Shown: piece after piece, positions 42,950 to 54,783 of the stretch | How positions within the stretch are numbered: position 1 is the stretch's first letter | Layout: each line of letters starts with the position of its first letter | Source: Anaeromyces robustus | Lineage: Eukaryota > Neocallimastigomycota > Neocallimastigomycetes > Neocallimastigales > Neocallimastigaceae | DNA length: 64,000 nucleotides | Direction: 5' to 3' | Assembly (NCBI GenBank): GCA_002104895.1 | Contig: MCFG01000169.1 | Coordinates: 1-64,000 of the forward strand | Translations under genes and position numbers: made by a program | The notes under the pieces: model-generated | Seen by the model: only the letters and a program-made list of their open reading frames with translations | Database searches by the model: none | Told to the model about the DNA's origin: nothing

Positions 42950-43345
42950 TTGGAAGAGCTTTATTGAATGATATCATGTCTGTTATATGCAAAAGACAAC
43001 ATATATTGTTCAATAAATTCAAAACCAACCTCTCCAGGAACGTCAATGTTGATAAACACAGTAGATCAGCCTAGTAGTACAAATGCCGATCCTATTACTG
43101 ACGTTACCGACCCAAGTGGAATAAGATAGATCAAGTTTACTTTAATACTCTATGTAGAATTAAGGGCTAGTATGGATTTAATATTTTTATCTATGACTAT
43201 ACTACTATATCCCTTTTGTTAATTCCTTTTTCCTTAAACAACATATTATTTCTAACCCTAAACTCAAAACTTAACCTGACTATACATTCATTTTTTTATT
43301 TTCTCTTAAATTGTAACATTTCATTGATTTTTAAAAGAAGTATTC
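42950..43345 (+). mobile_element. Degraded LINE 3' fragments
   Basis: 42950-43190 matches 27688-27905 of the full-length LINE (AATGATATCATG.CTGTT, CCAACCTCTCCAGGAACGTC, GATAGATCAA..TTACTTTAAT) with substitutions and small indels. 43200-43345 instead matches 30210-30340, the end of the older LINE fragment (TTTCCTTAAAC, AACTTAACCTGACTATA). Two pieces of different LINE subfamilies are thus joined here. Confidence 0.85.
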
Positions 43346-43429
43346 TTTTTTCTATATTATTTTTTTCTTTAACATTCTAATAATAATATAACCAAAAAAC
43401 CTAATATATATTAAATAGTGGATTTTTTT

Positions 43430-43600
43430 TTTGAGTTTTGGTCATAAACCTGTTAACTCTAATGTTTGTATTTATACTATATCTTGTGAATTTTTGGTTT
43501 ACTCCCTTTTTAGCTATTTGTAATATTGCTCTTGTTCGTTGTTTCAATAATAGAAAAAATATTTGTATTATGAAGCACACTTATTGATTCCAAAGGTAAA
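43430..43600 (+). mobile_element. Relic of LINE C-terminal coding sequence
   Basis: Broken frames read NVCIYTISCEF and IALVRCFNNRKNICIM, resembling the intact LINE's SIYCISKEL and LAQVRCFNKWKDSNCII. Heavily decayed. Confidence 0.55.
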
Positions 43601-43959
43601 ATAAAAAAAAATGAAATAAAAAATATAACAAATATATATACATATATAGTATTAATTATTAAAGAGAGTTTAATAAAGATATTAAAGAATTTTATTTTAT
43701 AGAAAAATAAATGTATTTTAATAATTAATTTATGTATATATCATTGACTAATTTATTTTAAAGAATATAAAAATATAAATATTGAATTAATATTTAATGT
43801 TTATATTATAATAATAACTTAATGTATTATATGAATATAAGTTTTTTATTTGTAGTTTTTAGTTTAACCTTTAAATTATTATTTAATTATATTTTTCTTA
43901 CTTCACCACTAATTATAAAAAAAATTTAATTTTATTAAAGGTAAAGTAAAAAATATAAA

Positions 43960-45560
43960 TAAATAATAATTTATAGTAAATTATTATTTTCATTAATTAA
44001 ATTGTTAAGTAGAAAAATAATATTTATGTAATTCTATTTACTATAATGTATTATAGTTTTTATTTTTTTTAAAAAAATATTTAAAGAGTAAAATTTAAGC
44101 AAAAAATATTATTTTATCAAAATTCATAATTTATAATTAGTATTGTAAAAATACTAATTAAAACTAGGAAAAAGCGAAGAAGATACAAAAAATAAAATAA
44201 TAAGCGACAGTTGAAGGCTTTGAAGATCTTCACTTTTAAGTAGAATAAATAAAAAAAATGAAAATATACATTTTCTTTAATTTATTTTACAACTAATCTA
44301 TAGCTAGAGTAAATAGTTACTTCTTATTCATAATATAAGCTTTAGTAAATAATTTGATTTAAATAAAAAAAACTTTAGTGAAGATCTTCACGTTTTTTAA
44401 TTAGTACTATTTCGTTCTATGGATTAGTTCCTTATTTTCCATTAATAACTATATAATAATCATAAATAATACAAATATTCCATTATTTAGTATTTTCTAT
44501 TTATAGAAAAAAAAATGGTACAATGACGTTCAAAAAATCTTATTAGAAGATATTCAATATATTCAATTCTTTTGTAACTACTTATTAATTTATTTATAAT
44601 ATACAGCTATAATAATAGTTACTTCTAAACTATTTTAAAATAACTATATAGTTTTAATAAAAATATTTTGCGTTAATAATTTTACTATTATAACTTCTCT
44701 AATATTATAAATAAAAAAAAGATGATTAGAAGACCAATTAACCAGGAAACTATTATTACACTAAATGAAATGGAAGAAAGAAAGATATAAAATCAACAAA
44801 AAGTATATATAAAAGAAAGTTGAAATTTTTAAAATGAATCCTTTTATATATAATATACAGCTATGATAATGGTTACTTCTAAAATATTTTTAATATTAAA
44901 ATTTTTAATATTAAATCTTAAAAAAAAATTAGTTCAATTTTTTTTTTTTAATTTACTTTTTTTTAATAAATTTACCATTAAAAGTTCAGTAGATTATATA
45001 AATGAAAAGTTCATTTAATATATTATTTAATATTTTGGTAACTACATTTCAATTTATTTTTAATTTATAGCTATGTTAATAGTTAATATCATTATAATAT
45101 AAAATTATAATGATATTCTGCGTTTATAATTTACTATTATACATTCTATAAATTTTAAATAAAATTTTTAAAAAAGGTCTTAAAATCAAAAAATGAAAAT
45201 GTTTAAATTTTTAATGATAATTTTTTTTTTACATTTAATCTATAGCTATGATTATGATTACTTCTAAAAATATTTTATAAGAAAAATTTTATATATAAAC
45301 GTTTTTATGTATTTATATAATAACATATTCTATAGATTATATGTAGAAAAGAAATTTAAGACCATTTAGAATGATTTATTAATAAATATAAGAGAATAAA
45401 TGAATAAATATCATGAAAATATTCTCTCATATTTATTAAATAATTTTAAATTACTATTAAACATTTTATAAATTTATAAGTACCTTTATTATATAATTTA
45501 AAAATCAAATTATTTAGTAAAGTATTTATATATACTTTAGAATATATATTTTTTATTTTT
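43960..45560. repeat. Non-coding motif array II
   Basis: A 1.6-kb segment duplicated at 60200-61770. Five copies of AGCTAT-n-AT-nn-TTACTTCTAA start near 44302, 44605, 44859, 45069 (decayed right half) and 45244. Most are followed 55-120 bp later by a TTACTATTATACATTCTATA-like block. Other conserved parts are the palindrome TGAAGATCTTCA and AAAAGATGATTAGAAGA.CAA. No open frame is conserved between copies. Confidence 0.8.
44378..44391. promoter_or_regulatory. 14-bp perfect palindrome GTGAAGATCTTCAC
   Basis: A second copy of its core, TGAAGATCTTCA, lies at 44221-44232, and another at 60457-60468 in the duplicated array. The repeat of a GC-containing palindrome in very AT-rich DNA suggests a dimeric protein-binding site, but this is inference. 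Confidence 0.4.
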
Positions 45561-45819
45561 ATTTAATTAAAAAAAAAAGTAAAAATAAAATAAAATGATA
45601 CTTTTTTACTAATAAATTCTTCATTAAATATTAATATTTTAATAATGAAGATTATTATTTTCTATATTTTTAGTTGAAATTAAATTTATAACTAAAAAAT
45701 ATATATAATATATATATATAATTAAATAATTATATATAAATTGGACATCTATTATATATCTAAACTAACAAATCATTTATTAAATAAATGAAAATAAATA
45801 TAAAAAAAATAAAACAGAA

Positions 45820-46131
<312 letters not shown>

Positions 46132-47215
46132 AACTTTATAAATTATTATTATTATTACATTATTTTTTTTTTTTTAATATCTATAAAAGCTTGTATAAAT
46201 TTGATATTTACTATAAATATTTATGTTAATGTAAATATATATATATATAAATTAATATATATAAATTATATATAATTAAAAAATTTTTTTTGTTTATAGT
46301 TGTAATGTTGTTATTATTATTACAATAAATAATAGCTTTTATATTAAAGTATATAATTAATTTGTAATCTTTTATATCTTGAAATTATTTTTTTTTCTTA
46401 AAGTGAATAATATAAAATATCAGAAGAATTATATTATTTTTTTTTAATTTGCTTTATTATATGAACTTTTAACAATATATATTATTAAAAAATAAAAAAA
46501 AATATGTATAATGATAGGAATTCACGAATAAGATTTTTCTGTTTTTTATTCAATAATAATTGTATTTTCTGAGGTTATGTTTTAATTTCTTAGGTACTAT
46601 ATAAAGTAAAATAAAATACAACACCAAATATATAATACATCCTTATTGAAATTATTCTTAACCAAAATTATAAAGGATACATATCAAATATTAATACTTT
46701 ATACATATTAATAGTTTAAGAAAGTTTTAATAAAGCATTTATATATAGTTTAAATATAGAATTAAATATAATTTTATTAAAAAAATTTTATTTAATGATT
46801 AATTTGCTTATTTGGTATGCAATTTAATTAATTTATTACAAAAACTTTATTAAATACAAGTTTTTTAATAAAATTATTTTTATGCTTATTCGAAATTTAA
46901 CTGAATTTTTATTTTTCTTAAATTAATTTCTTATGTAGTATTAATTTAATACTATGCCTCAATTTATGAATTAACAAAAAAATTTATTATAAAAACAACA
47001 AAAAGTTTTTCGAAAGTTCAACTTCATCAATATTTTTTTTATTATTAATTTACTATTAATTCAATAATATTTTATTTTTTATTAATTAATTAATAATTTA
47101 ATTATAAAACTGAATTTAATATTAATATTATAACAAAAATTTAATACATTCTAACTGCATATAAATGTAATTTTATTAATTATTTTATTCTTACCTTATT
47201 ATTATTAGTTATAAT

Positions 47216-47410
47216 TATTTATTTATTTATTTATATTTTATTGCTTTCTTGTTTTCTATTTATTCATTTTATTTATTTGTTTATTTATTTTTATTTATTT
47301 ATTTTTATTTATTTATTTATATATTTATTTTTATTTATTTATTTATTTTTATTTATTTATTTATTTATTTTTATTTATTTATAATTTATTTATTATTTAT
47401 TTGTTTTTTA
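47216..47410. repeat. (TTTA)n microsatellite before the VWA gene
   Basis: TTTA units with TTTTTA interruptions, ending about 100 bp before the VWA start codon. A Phe-Leu-Ile-Tyr frame through it is not a gene. Confidence 0.9.
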
Positions 47411-47513
47411 TATTATTTACTTATTTTTTATTTTTTTTCTTTAATTTATATATATATATATATATTTCTTTTTTACATTTTTATATTAGCAATTTTAAAC
47501 ATTTATTATTAAT

Positions 47514-50500
47514 ATGATCGATAATAAAGATATAGTTTTATATCCTTATCAAAAAGGACATATTGCTGAATTAAATGTTGAAGAATCAATTGAAGGAAAT
47601 AATTCAAATTATGAATTAATTTTGATTATTGATAGGTCAGGTTCAATGAGCTATAGTTATCCAATTCTTATTAAAAAATTAATTCCACAGCTTTTAGATT
47701 TATTAAGATTCCCAGAAAATAAAGCAATTCATTTTATAGCTTTTGAAGATTTTGTAGAATACAGAAAATTTACAAAAAAAGATTTCATGAATTGTTCAGA
47801 ATCAGCTACTGGTGCTATTGAAAAAATGACTGATGTTTTTCCACACCTTGAAAAAATTTTTATTCCAGAAAATCAAAAAACTCCTTTTAGAATACTTACA
47901 CTATCTGATGGTCAATTGGTAGTTGCAGAAGAAAGAAGAAATGTTCCTATATTAGCATCTAAGTTTTATGAAAAAGTAAAAGGTAAATTCAGAATTAATT
48001 CACAAGCAATTAGATACTTTACTTCATGTTCCCAGCCTGATACAATGGCTCTGGCTTCAATTTTACAATTGAATACTATAAATGAAGCAACATTAATTGA
48101 TATTAGTTCTAAAGATTCATATATTGAATCAGCCAAAAAAATATGCGAATTATTTAAAAATGATGGATTTGATTTAGATTTAAAAATAAAATCAAATAAG
48201 GAATGCATTAAGGTAGCTCCTTGGGTTGATGTAAAAAATGAAGTTGCATTATATACTGGAAAAAATATTTTTTGGATTGAAAATTTCGATGAAAAGACTG
48301 AATTTATTATTAAAATAGGAGATGAAGAAATAAAAATGAATATAAAATATGGAGAAGAATTAACAATTTTAAACTATTCCGGAATTTTATCTACAAAAAT
48401 ATCTGAATTTATGAATAAATTAAAAATTTTAAGACTTATTAATGGTTCAAATGCTGAAAAAGAAATTGATTTAATTATTCAACAATTTAAGAAATTTGAA
48501 GATAGTTTAATAGTAACTCAAGAAGATGAAGAAATAATTTTAAAAGATGGAAAATTAGCTTCAAGACTCGTATTTTTAAGAAAATTAATTAATAAAAGAA
48601 AAGGTCTGATTTCAAATCAAATGGATATGATTAAAAATGAGAACCGATTATCACAATTAAATAGTCAACAAAAAGCAGATTATTTAAGAAATGTTGATAA
48701 TACAAAATTAGGAAAAGGACTTGCAAGAAGAGCATTAAATAATGAAGGAGATGTAGATGAAGTTATTTATAGAGAAATCGAACAAATATCAAATCATATA
48801 GATGAATTAAAAGATATTGATTATTCAAAGCATCCTTCTAGTTTTTATTCATTTTCGACTACCATTGAATCACTTGAAGAATTATGCGCCTTATATAAAG
48901 ATCCAATTTTTAAAGAATTAGAAATTACAGATATTTTAAAATTTTTTAACATTGTCGGTGTTGCTTGTAATGGAAATATTGGAGATTATCCTGACCCTTC
49001 TATTTACTTGATTAATAGAATATATCCAGGATGTTATATTAGTATCAGTGATATTGCTACTGCAGAAGAATATTCAAAGGGAAATGACCATTTATGTGAT
49101 CCAGGTACTAAAGGAATCATTAATAATTGTATTCCAGTATTTAATGATGAAAAATTGTATAGTTTTTTGAAAAAATATTCTCCAAGAATGTTAGAATTGT
49201 CAGCAGGTATTGGAATGAGAAGAGTACTTGCCGATATTCCTTTAACTTTTGAATCTACTATTTTGTCAGGATTATGGAGAACTATTAATGTTTTAAAAGA
49301 TGTTAAAAGTGAAATAAATATAAATGTATTTAAGAATATATCTGATACCATGAAATTAGTATGTGGAAAAAAATATAATGGTGTAATTGAAATAGTAAAA
49401 GGTCAATTAAAAAGCAAGAGTAATAAAAATGCATTATATATTAATAGTTATAGTCTATTTCAAATGTTACCTGTAATTTATAATTGTGCCTCAGATAAAC
49501 TTTTGGATGCGAACGAATTAAGTAATATTTATCGAGCTATTACAAGGTATGAAATATATAAAATAATAAGAACAAGAATTAGAAAATCAGGCGATAAATT
49601 GGATTATGTAAAAGAAAGCTTAAAAAAGATATTAGGTATAAATACTGAAAAATATGCAACAAAATTACCTGAACTATTTGAAAAAATAGAAAAACCAAAA
49701 TTTTTTGACAACTACTTTTTAGATAAAAATATCATTAATAATTATAAAAAATTGATAGGTTGGACTGAAACAATTCCATATAGTTATATGTTATTTTCTA
49801 AACTATTTGAACCAAATTATATTGAAAGCATTAAAAACCTTAAATATGAATTTTCAAAAGAATATCTTGGAATTAATTATGATTATGACAAATTTATTGC
49901 ATTTAATATTGTCCAGTCTTTAGTATTTAACGAAAAAAGTGAAAGGGATGATGACTATAAAAAAATCATGAAAATTATTGACTCTAACAGAGAAGAAGAA
50001 GTAGATTATTTCTTAAAAGAGCAAACAAAAAAAATATATGAAGAGGATTATAAAAATAGATATTCCAATCAAATGAAAGAAGAAGAAAAAATAGTAATAG
50101 ATGAATTAATTGATAAAATAATTTCATGTGAAGAAATATCTGAATTTAAAAATTTAATGAAAAACGGAATAACAAAGGGATATTTAAACTATAAATTTTT
50201 GAATGAATCTTCCAATGGATATTTTGAATTAAAAAATAAATTTTTAGATGAAAAATTAGATATTCCTTTAAGATATGAAAAATTATATATGATGTTAATG
50301 GGAAAAGATGAAGATGAACAAATTATTTGGAATAATGGAAATGGAATAAGAAGTGGTATGATGGATTATAAAGAATTTATTTTAAAACATAATCCATCTA
50401 CTTGGGAGGAATTTAAAAAACATAAAAAATTTTATGTATATAGGGATAAATATAATAGACATGGCCATTCTAATTCTAAAGTTTCATTCTGGGCAATGGG

Positions 50501-50603
50501 ATATAAATCTTTACAAGAATTTATTGAAAATTCAAGCGAAGAAGAAGTTAGGGAATATAAAAAGATTCATTATAATTGCTGTGGATTTGGAAGTTGGAAA
50601 TGA
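47514..50603 (+). CDS. Large von Willebrand factor A domain protein, 1029 residues
   Basis: Intronless. The VWA domain is N-terminal (about 33-215): LILIIDRSGSMS supplies the MIDAS motif D40-x-S42-x-S44, and ILTLSDGQ gives the later metal-site Asp. Around 215-340 is a beta-rich region (VAPWVDVKNEVALYTGKNIFW) such as often follows intracellular VWA modules. The remaining 650 residues are Lys/Glu/Ile-rich, mostly helical in look, and I do not recognise them. Notable parts are PGCYISISDIATAEEYSKGN with nearby Cys/His, LELSAGIGMRRVLADIP, and a C-terminal Trp/Tyr/Cys-rich end (WEEFKKHKKFYVYRDKY ... NCCGFGSWK). No signal peptide or membrane span, so a cytosolic or nuclear metal-dependent protein-binding scaffold is likely. 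The ATG at 47514 is the first in frame after a T-rich leader. Confidence 0.85.
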   Translation: MIDNKDIVLYPYQKGHIAELNVEESIEGNNSNYELILIIDRSGSMSYSYPILIKKLIPQLLDLLRFPENKAIHFIAFEDFVEYRKFTKKDFMNCSESATGAIEKMTDVFPHLEKIFIPENQKTPFRILTLSDGQLVVAEERRNVPILASKFYEKVKGKFRINSQAIRYFTSCSQPDTMALASILQLNTINEATLIDISSKDSYIESAKKICELFKNDGFDLDLKIKSNKECIKVAPWVDVKNEVALYTGKNIFWIENFDEKTEFIIKIGDEEIKMNIKYGEELTILNYSGILSTKISEFMNKLKILRLINGSNAEKEIDLIIQQFKKFEDSLIVTQEDEEIILKDGKLASRLVFLRKLINKRKGLISNQMDMIKNENRLSQLNSQQKADYLRNVDNTKLGKGLARRALNNEGDVDEVIYREIEQISNHIDELKDIDYSKHPSSFYSFSTTIESLEELCALYKDPIFKELEITDILKFFNIVGVACNGNIGDYPDPSIYLINRIYPGCYISISDIATAEEYSKGNDHLCDPGTKGIINNCIPVFNDEKLYSFLKKYSPRMLELSAGIGMRRVLADIPLTFESTILSGLWRTINVLKDVKSEININVFKNISDTMKLVCGKKYNGVIEIVKGQLKSKSNKNALYINSYSLFQMLPVIYNCASDKLLDANELSNIYRAITRYEIYKIIRTRIRKSGDKLDYVKESLKKILGINTEKYATKLPELFEKIEKPKFFDNYFLDKNIINNYKKLIGWTETIPYSYMLFSKLFEPNYIESIKNLKYEFSKEYLGINYDYDKFIAFNIVQSLVFNEKSERDDDYKKIMKIIDSNREEEVDYFLKEQTKKIYEEDYKNRYSNQMKEEEKIVIDELIDKIISCEEISEFKNLMKNGITKGYLNYKFLNESSNGYFELKNKFLDEKLDIPLRYEKLYMMLMGKDEDEQIIWNNGNGIRSGMMDYKEFILKHNPSTWEEFKKHKKFYVYRDKYNRHGHSNSKVSFWAMGYKSLQEFIENSSEEEVREYKKIHYNCCGFGSWK

Positions 50604-51178
50604 AAAGAAAAAAGGATTAATTAAGCAATAAATTATTATTTCTTTAAAAGATAATTTTTTTTATTTAATATTGTTTTAGATATTAGTATATAAATATTTT
50701 AAAAAATATAATTACTTAAATTCATAGAAAAATTTTCTATTTTTAGAATTTATTAATTTTTTTTTATTTTTATGATAAGTATTATTAATATATATATATA
50801 TGTATTTTTTTTTCATTGTAATATACTATTATATCTACAAAAGATAATAGTTGAATTCTTTGTTTTTTTTTTATTTTTTTTATTTAATGAAATTTTTTTT
50901 AAATATTCTCTTCTTTTTATTCCTTTTTAATTTTCATTTTCTTTAATTGTTATCAATATCAATAAACTTAATTTGTTGCATGTATATTAAATAATAAATT
51001 AAATAAAAAATATTTTATCAAATAAAAAAAAAATAACTTTAAACTGTTAAAATTATTATTATTTTAATACTACTTCTACTACTACTACTATTAATAATAA
51101 TAATTTAGGGCAAAATTTTAAAATTAAAAACTATATATATATATATATATATAATTTCTCACTATTCATGATAATACT

Positions 51179-51242
51179 AAATATTGAAAAGAAGCAATCT
51201 TTATTATTATATAGTTTTCATAAAGATAGCTTCTTTTCAATA
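51179..51242. promoter_or_regulatory. Hairpin upstream of CotH copy 3
   Basis: Left arm AAATATTGAAAAGAAGCAAT... (51179-51204) pairs with ...AGCTTCTTTTCAATA (51220-51242) with a single internal mismatch. Same element as 39517-39583, but the loop has changed and it lies about 1.06 kb from the TATA box because extra sequence separates them. Confidence 0.65.
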
Positions 51243-52008
51243 ATTCATATTATTTCATTTTATTTTTATAAAACAAAATGAAATTATATTAATATATTAT
51301 TAATGTATTATTTATTTATTATTAAAATGTAAAAATGTAATTCACTTCGTAATAAAATTATCTTTGGTATATTTAATTATTATTGGTTAGACACAATTTT
51401 TTTGTTTTAATTATTTATTAATATAACATATTAAAAAGCCAAGTATTTTTTAATTATAAAATGTTTTTATTATATAATTTATTAATAAACGGTTAATTTA
51501 TTATTTTTGTAATACTCGATTAATTTATTGTTAGAATATGAAAAATATGTGTTCAATGTATCAAAATGTAATGTATTGATTAATATTAAAGCCACAATAT
51601 ATTAATATAAAACCATACAATTATATAATTTAAAAATTTCTTATCATAAAATATTAATAAAGTTGACATAAATATTAAAATAAAATGTGTTTATGACTAG
51701 TTTTTTATTATAGTTTTTAAAGTATATAAATTTAATGTCAAGTATGTCAAGTATGCTTTTATATAAGCCACTTTTATTATATTGCTAATTTTTATAAATT
51801 TTATTAGTAATATTGAGTAATATTATAAATGAAAATTTAATGGAATAATATATATAGAAAAAAAATCAATAATGACTCATAAACTTTATTATAAATATTT
51901 ATTTTGATACATATTTTTTCATATTTCATAAAATCTTTAAATATCACAAAGCACAAAAATTTTGTATTAAATTAACATATTTTAATATGAATTTATACAT
52001 AAACTATG

Positions 52009-52010
<2 letters not shown>

Positions 52011-52083
<73 letters not shown>
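52011..52083. repeat. (AAAT)n microsatellite
   Basis: Eighteen or so near-perfect units in the flank upstream of CotH copy 3. Confidence 0.9.
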
Positions 52084-52303
52084 GTAAACATGGTTAAATA
52101 AACAATTAAAGTTATATTATATTAATATATATATTAGTATATTAGTAGTTGTCAATAACTCTTTTTCATTTGTAAAAAGATAAAGATAAAAATAAATTAA
52201 TAATTATTTAATTATTTAATATCTCTATTTTTTATTTTAAAATGTTTATTTTATTAATTATTAATTATTTTTTAATGTAATACATATATATATATATTTT
52301 TAG

Positions 52304-52313
52304 TATATAAAGG
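52304..52313 (+). promoter_or_regulatory. Probable TATA box of the third CotH gene
   Basis: TATATAAAGG, 212 bp before the ATG, identical in sequence and distance to the copy 2 promoter. Confidence 0.6.
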
Positions 52314-52515
52314 TATCACTTTCTCTTTTTCTAAAAAAAATTTTAATAAATCATAATTTTTTTGTGTAAATGGTTATTTAAATATTATTTTATTCCAGTT
52401 TTTATTTATTATAAAATAATTCTATTTATTTATATATAGTTTTTTTTTAAAAAAATTATTAAAATTGAAATAAAATTATAATTTATTACAAGTAAAAAAT
52501 TCTAAATAGAAAAAA

Positions 52516-54783
52516 ATGTTAACAAAAATTGGAATAATATTGCTTTTCGGTAAATGATTATTTATTTATAAAACATGTAAAAAAAATATTTATTGTTTAA
52601 TTATTTATTATTAGTTAATATATATAAAAAAAGTAATTAATATTTTATTTCTTCTTTTTTTTTTTTTATAATTATTATTATATTATTATTTAAATTTAAA
52701 TTTAATAATTATATACCAATATTAAAAATATAAAATATAAAAAATAAAATGAAATAAAAAATAAAAATTATTAGTTTATGGTACATTAGGGTTAAGTTCA
52801 TTTATCGGTGATTCGAAACGTGCAGAAATTTTTGAATTAACTGATAATGATGTTGCAATATTTAGAGTTACATTACCAGAAGAAGAATTTGTAACTTTAA
52901 AAGAAGAAGGTAGTAAAGGTCTTAAATCTGTTAATGTTACAGAGCTCAATAATGCTGAACGTAACAATACTCAGAATAGTAAAGTACAAGGCTCCCAGAA
53001 AGATTCATTCAAAACAAAGAATGGTACTATGACTGTTGAAATCAATGGGTATATATAATAATAATAATAATAATATAAATAATAATATATATAATAATAT
53101 AAATATTTAATTTTGTAATATATAATAATATTATAAATATATTAATTTTATATATATATATATATAAATTTTGCATTTTTTTTTTTTCTTTCCATTTTTT
53201 TTTATCTCTATCTTTAATTGTTATATTTAAAAATTAATAATGAAATGAAAAATAATATATAACAAAGAATAACTAAATCTTACAAGAAGATTACTTTTGG
53301 TTTAGGTGGTAGTTCTTCTCGTAAGTATTCTAAACAAGGTTATAATGTAAAGATTCGTGGTAATAAAGATTTATATGGACGTTCTCAATTTAAACTTCGT
53401 CCTGATTCTCGTGAAGCTACTTATTTAAGATCAAAATTAGTTTGTGATATGCATAATCGTTTAGGACTTCCATCTATTTCTGCTAATTTTGCTACTTTAT
53501 ATATTAATGATGAATATATGGGATTTTATATTTTGCTTGATTCTATTAAATTAAGATGGATTGAAGTTGTTTATGATGATCCAGACTCTACTTCTTTATA
53601 TGAATGTAAATCTACTTATAATCAATTATCTGTCGAATCTTCATCAGAAGGATGTGTTAATGTAAATGATGAAGTAACCGATAATACTGAATGGATAGAA
53701 TTTTTAACTGCTTTAGATAATGCTAAATCTCCAGAAGATATTGAAGATATTTTTGATATTGATATTTTCTTAACTGAAATAGCTTTTGAATATTTATCTG
53801 GTTCATGGGATCATTATCTTAATTTTGGTCATAACTTTAATTTATACAAACCAAAGAATGATAAATGGAAGATTTTATATAATGATTTTGATGGTGAACT
53901 TGGTCAAGATTCTTCAATTAATGCAGGTTTTGGTCCAAATGCTAATACAAATAGAGATTTTCCATCTTATACTTTCGAAGAATTAGCTACTAAAAAAAGT
54001 CATCTTCTTGACATTTTAATTTTCCAAAATACTACTCGTTTTGATAATATTCTTAAAAATTTCGTTACTAATGCTTTTAATCCAACTATTCTTTTCCCAC
54101 ATATTGATGAATTAAAAGAATTCATTAGACCTTATGTTGAATTAGATAAAACTCCAAATGAAAATGGTAAATATCCAGGTAGACTTAATGAAAATCGTGG
54201 TGATTTTTCTTTTGCTGAATGGGAAGCTAATTGTGAATTTACTACTGTTGGTACTACTCAAAGAGATAATGGTTATGGTTTAAAATATTGGATTCTTCAA
54301 AAATACAGATATGTTTGTAAAGCTTATAACATGGATTGTGATTCAGTATATATGGATGAAAACTATCAATACACAATTGATAAGTCTATCGAATTTGAAG
54401 GTCCTGTAATTCATCAACCTCCAGAACAAAAAGAACCAACTACTACTGTTGATGTTGTTCCACCACAACCAACTGAAACTATTATTACTCCAGAAGTTCC
54501 ACAATATAATTGTTGGTCTGAATTAATTGGTTATCCATGTTGTCCATCCCACAACAAAATAGTATTCAGTCATGATGAAAATGGAGATTGGGGATATGAT
54601 TATAAAACTAATCAATGGTGTGGTATTACTCCATTTATTGTACCAGCTGAAGAAGAATGTTGGTCAGAAATATATGGATATTCATGTTGTAAAGGATGTA
54701 TTATTTATGAATCGGATGAAAATGGTAAATGGGGTTATGAAAATGGTAAATGGTGTGGTATTCCATCCTATTGTCCTGTTTAA
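52516..54783 (+). CDS. CotH kinase-fold protein with two C-terminal fungal dockerins (copy 3)
   Basis: Exons 52516-52549, 52775-53048 and 53268-54783 encode 607 residues with the same phases as copies 1 and 2. Start MLTKIGIILLFG is signal-like. Where copy 1 has its Gly-Trp insert, this copy has an unrelated Asn/Gln-rich segment (VNVTELNNAERNNTQNSKVQ). The CotH core keeps WDHYLNFGHNFNLYKPK and NDFDGELGQD. Dockerins begin at C518 (CWSELIGYPCC) and C567 (CWSEIYGYSCCKGC). The last intron shares its position but its acceptor is CAAAG rather than TAAAG. The gene stands alone between the VWA and ankyrin genes. Expected to be a secreted, cohesin-binding CotH protein; substrate unknown. Confidence 0.9.

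Larger units (their letters stand above)
50604..52303. other. Spacer and upstream flank of the third CotH gene
   Basis: Non-coding. From about 51080 it matches the flanks upstream of the other CotH genes: AGGGCAAAATTTAAAATTAA (compare 39453), the hairpin, then text shared with 32490-34450. An (AAAT)n tract lies at 52011-52083. Confidence 0.6.

Noticed and set aside
47249-47512. Plus-strand hydrophobic frame directly before the VWA gene
   Set aside because: Translation of TTTA repeats, repetitive and without a recognisable domain.
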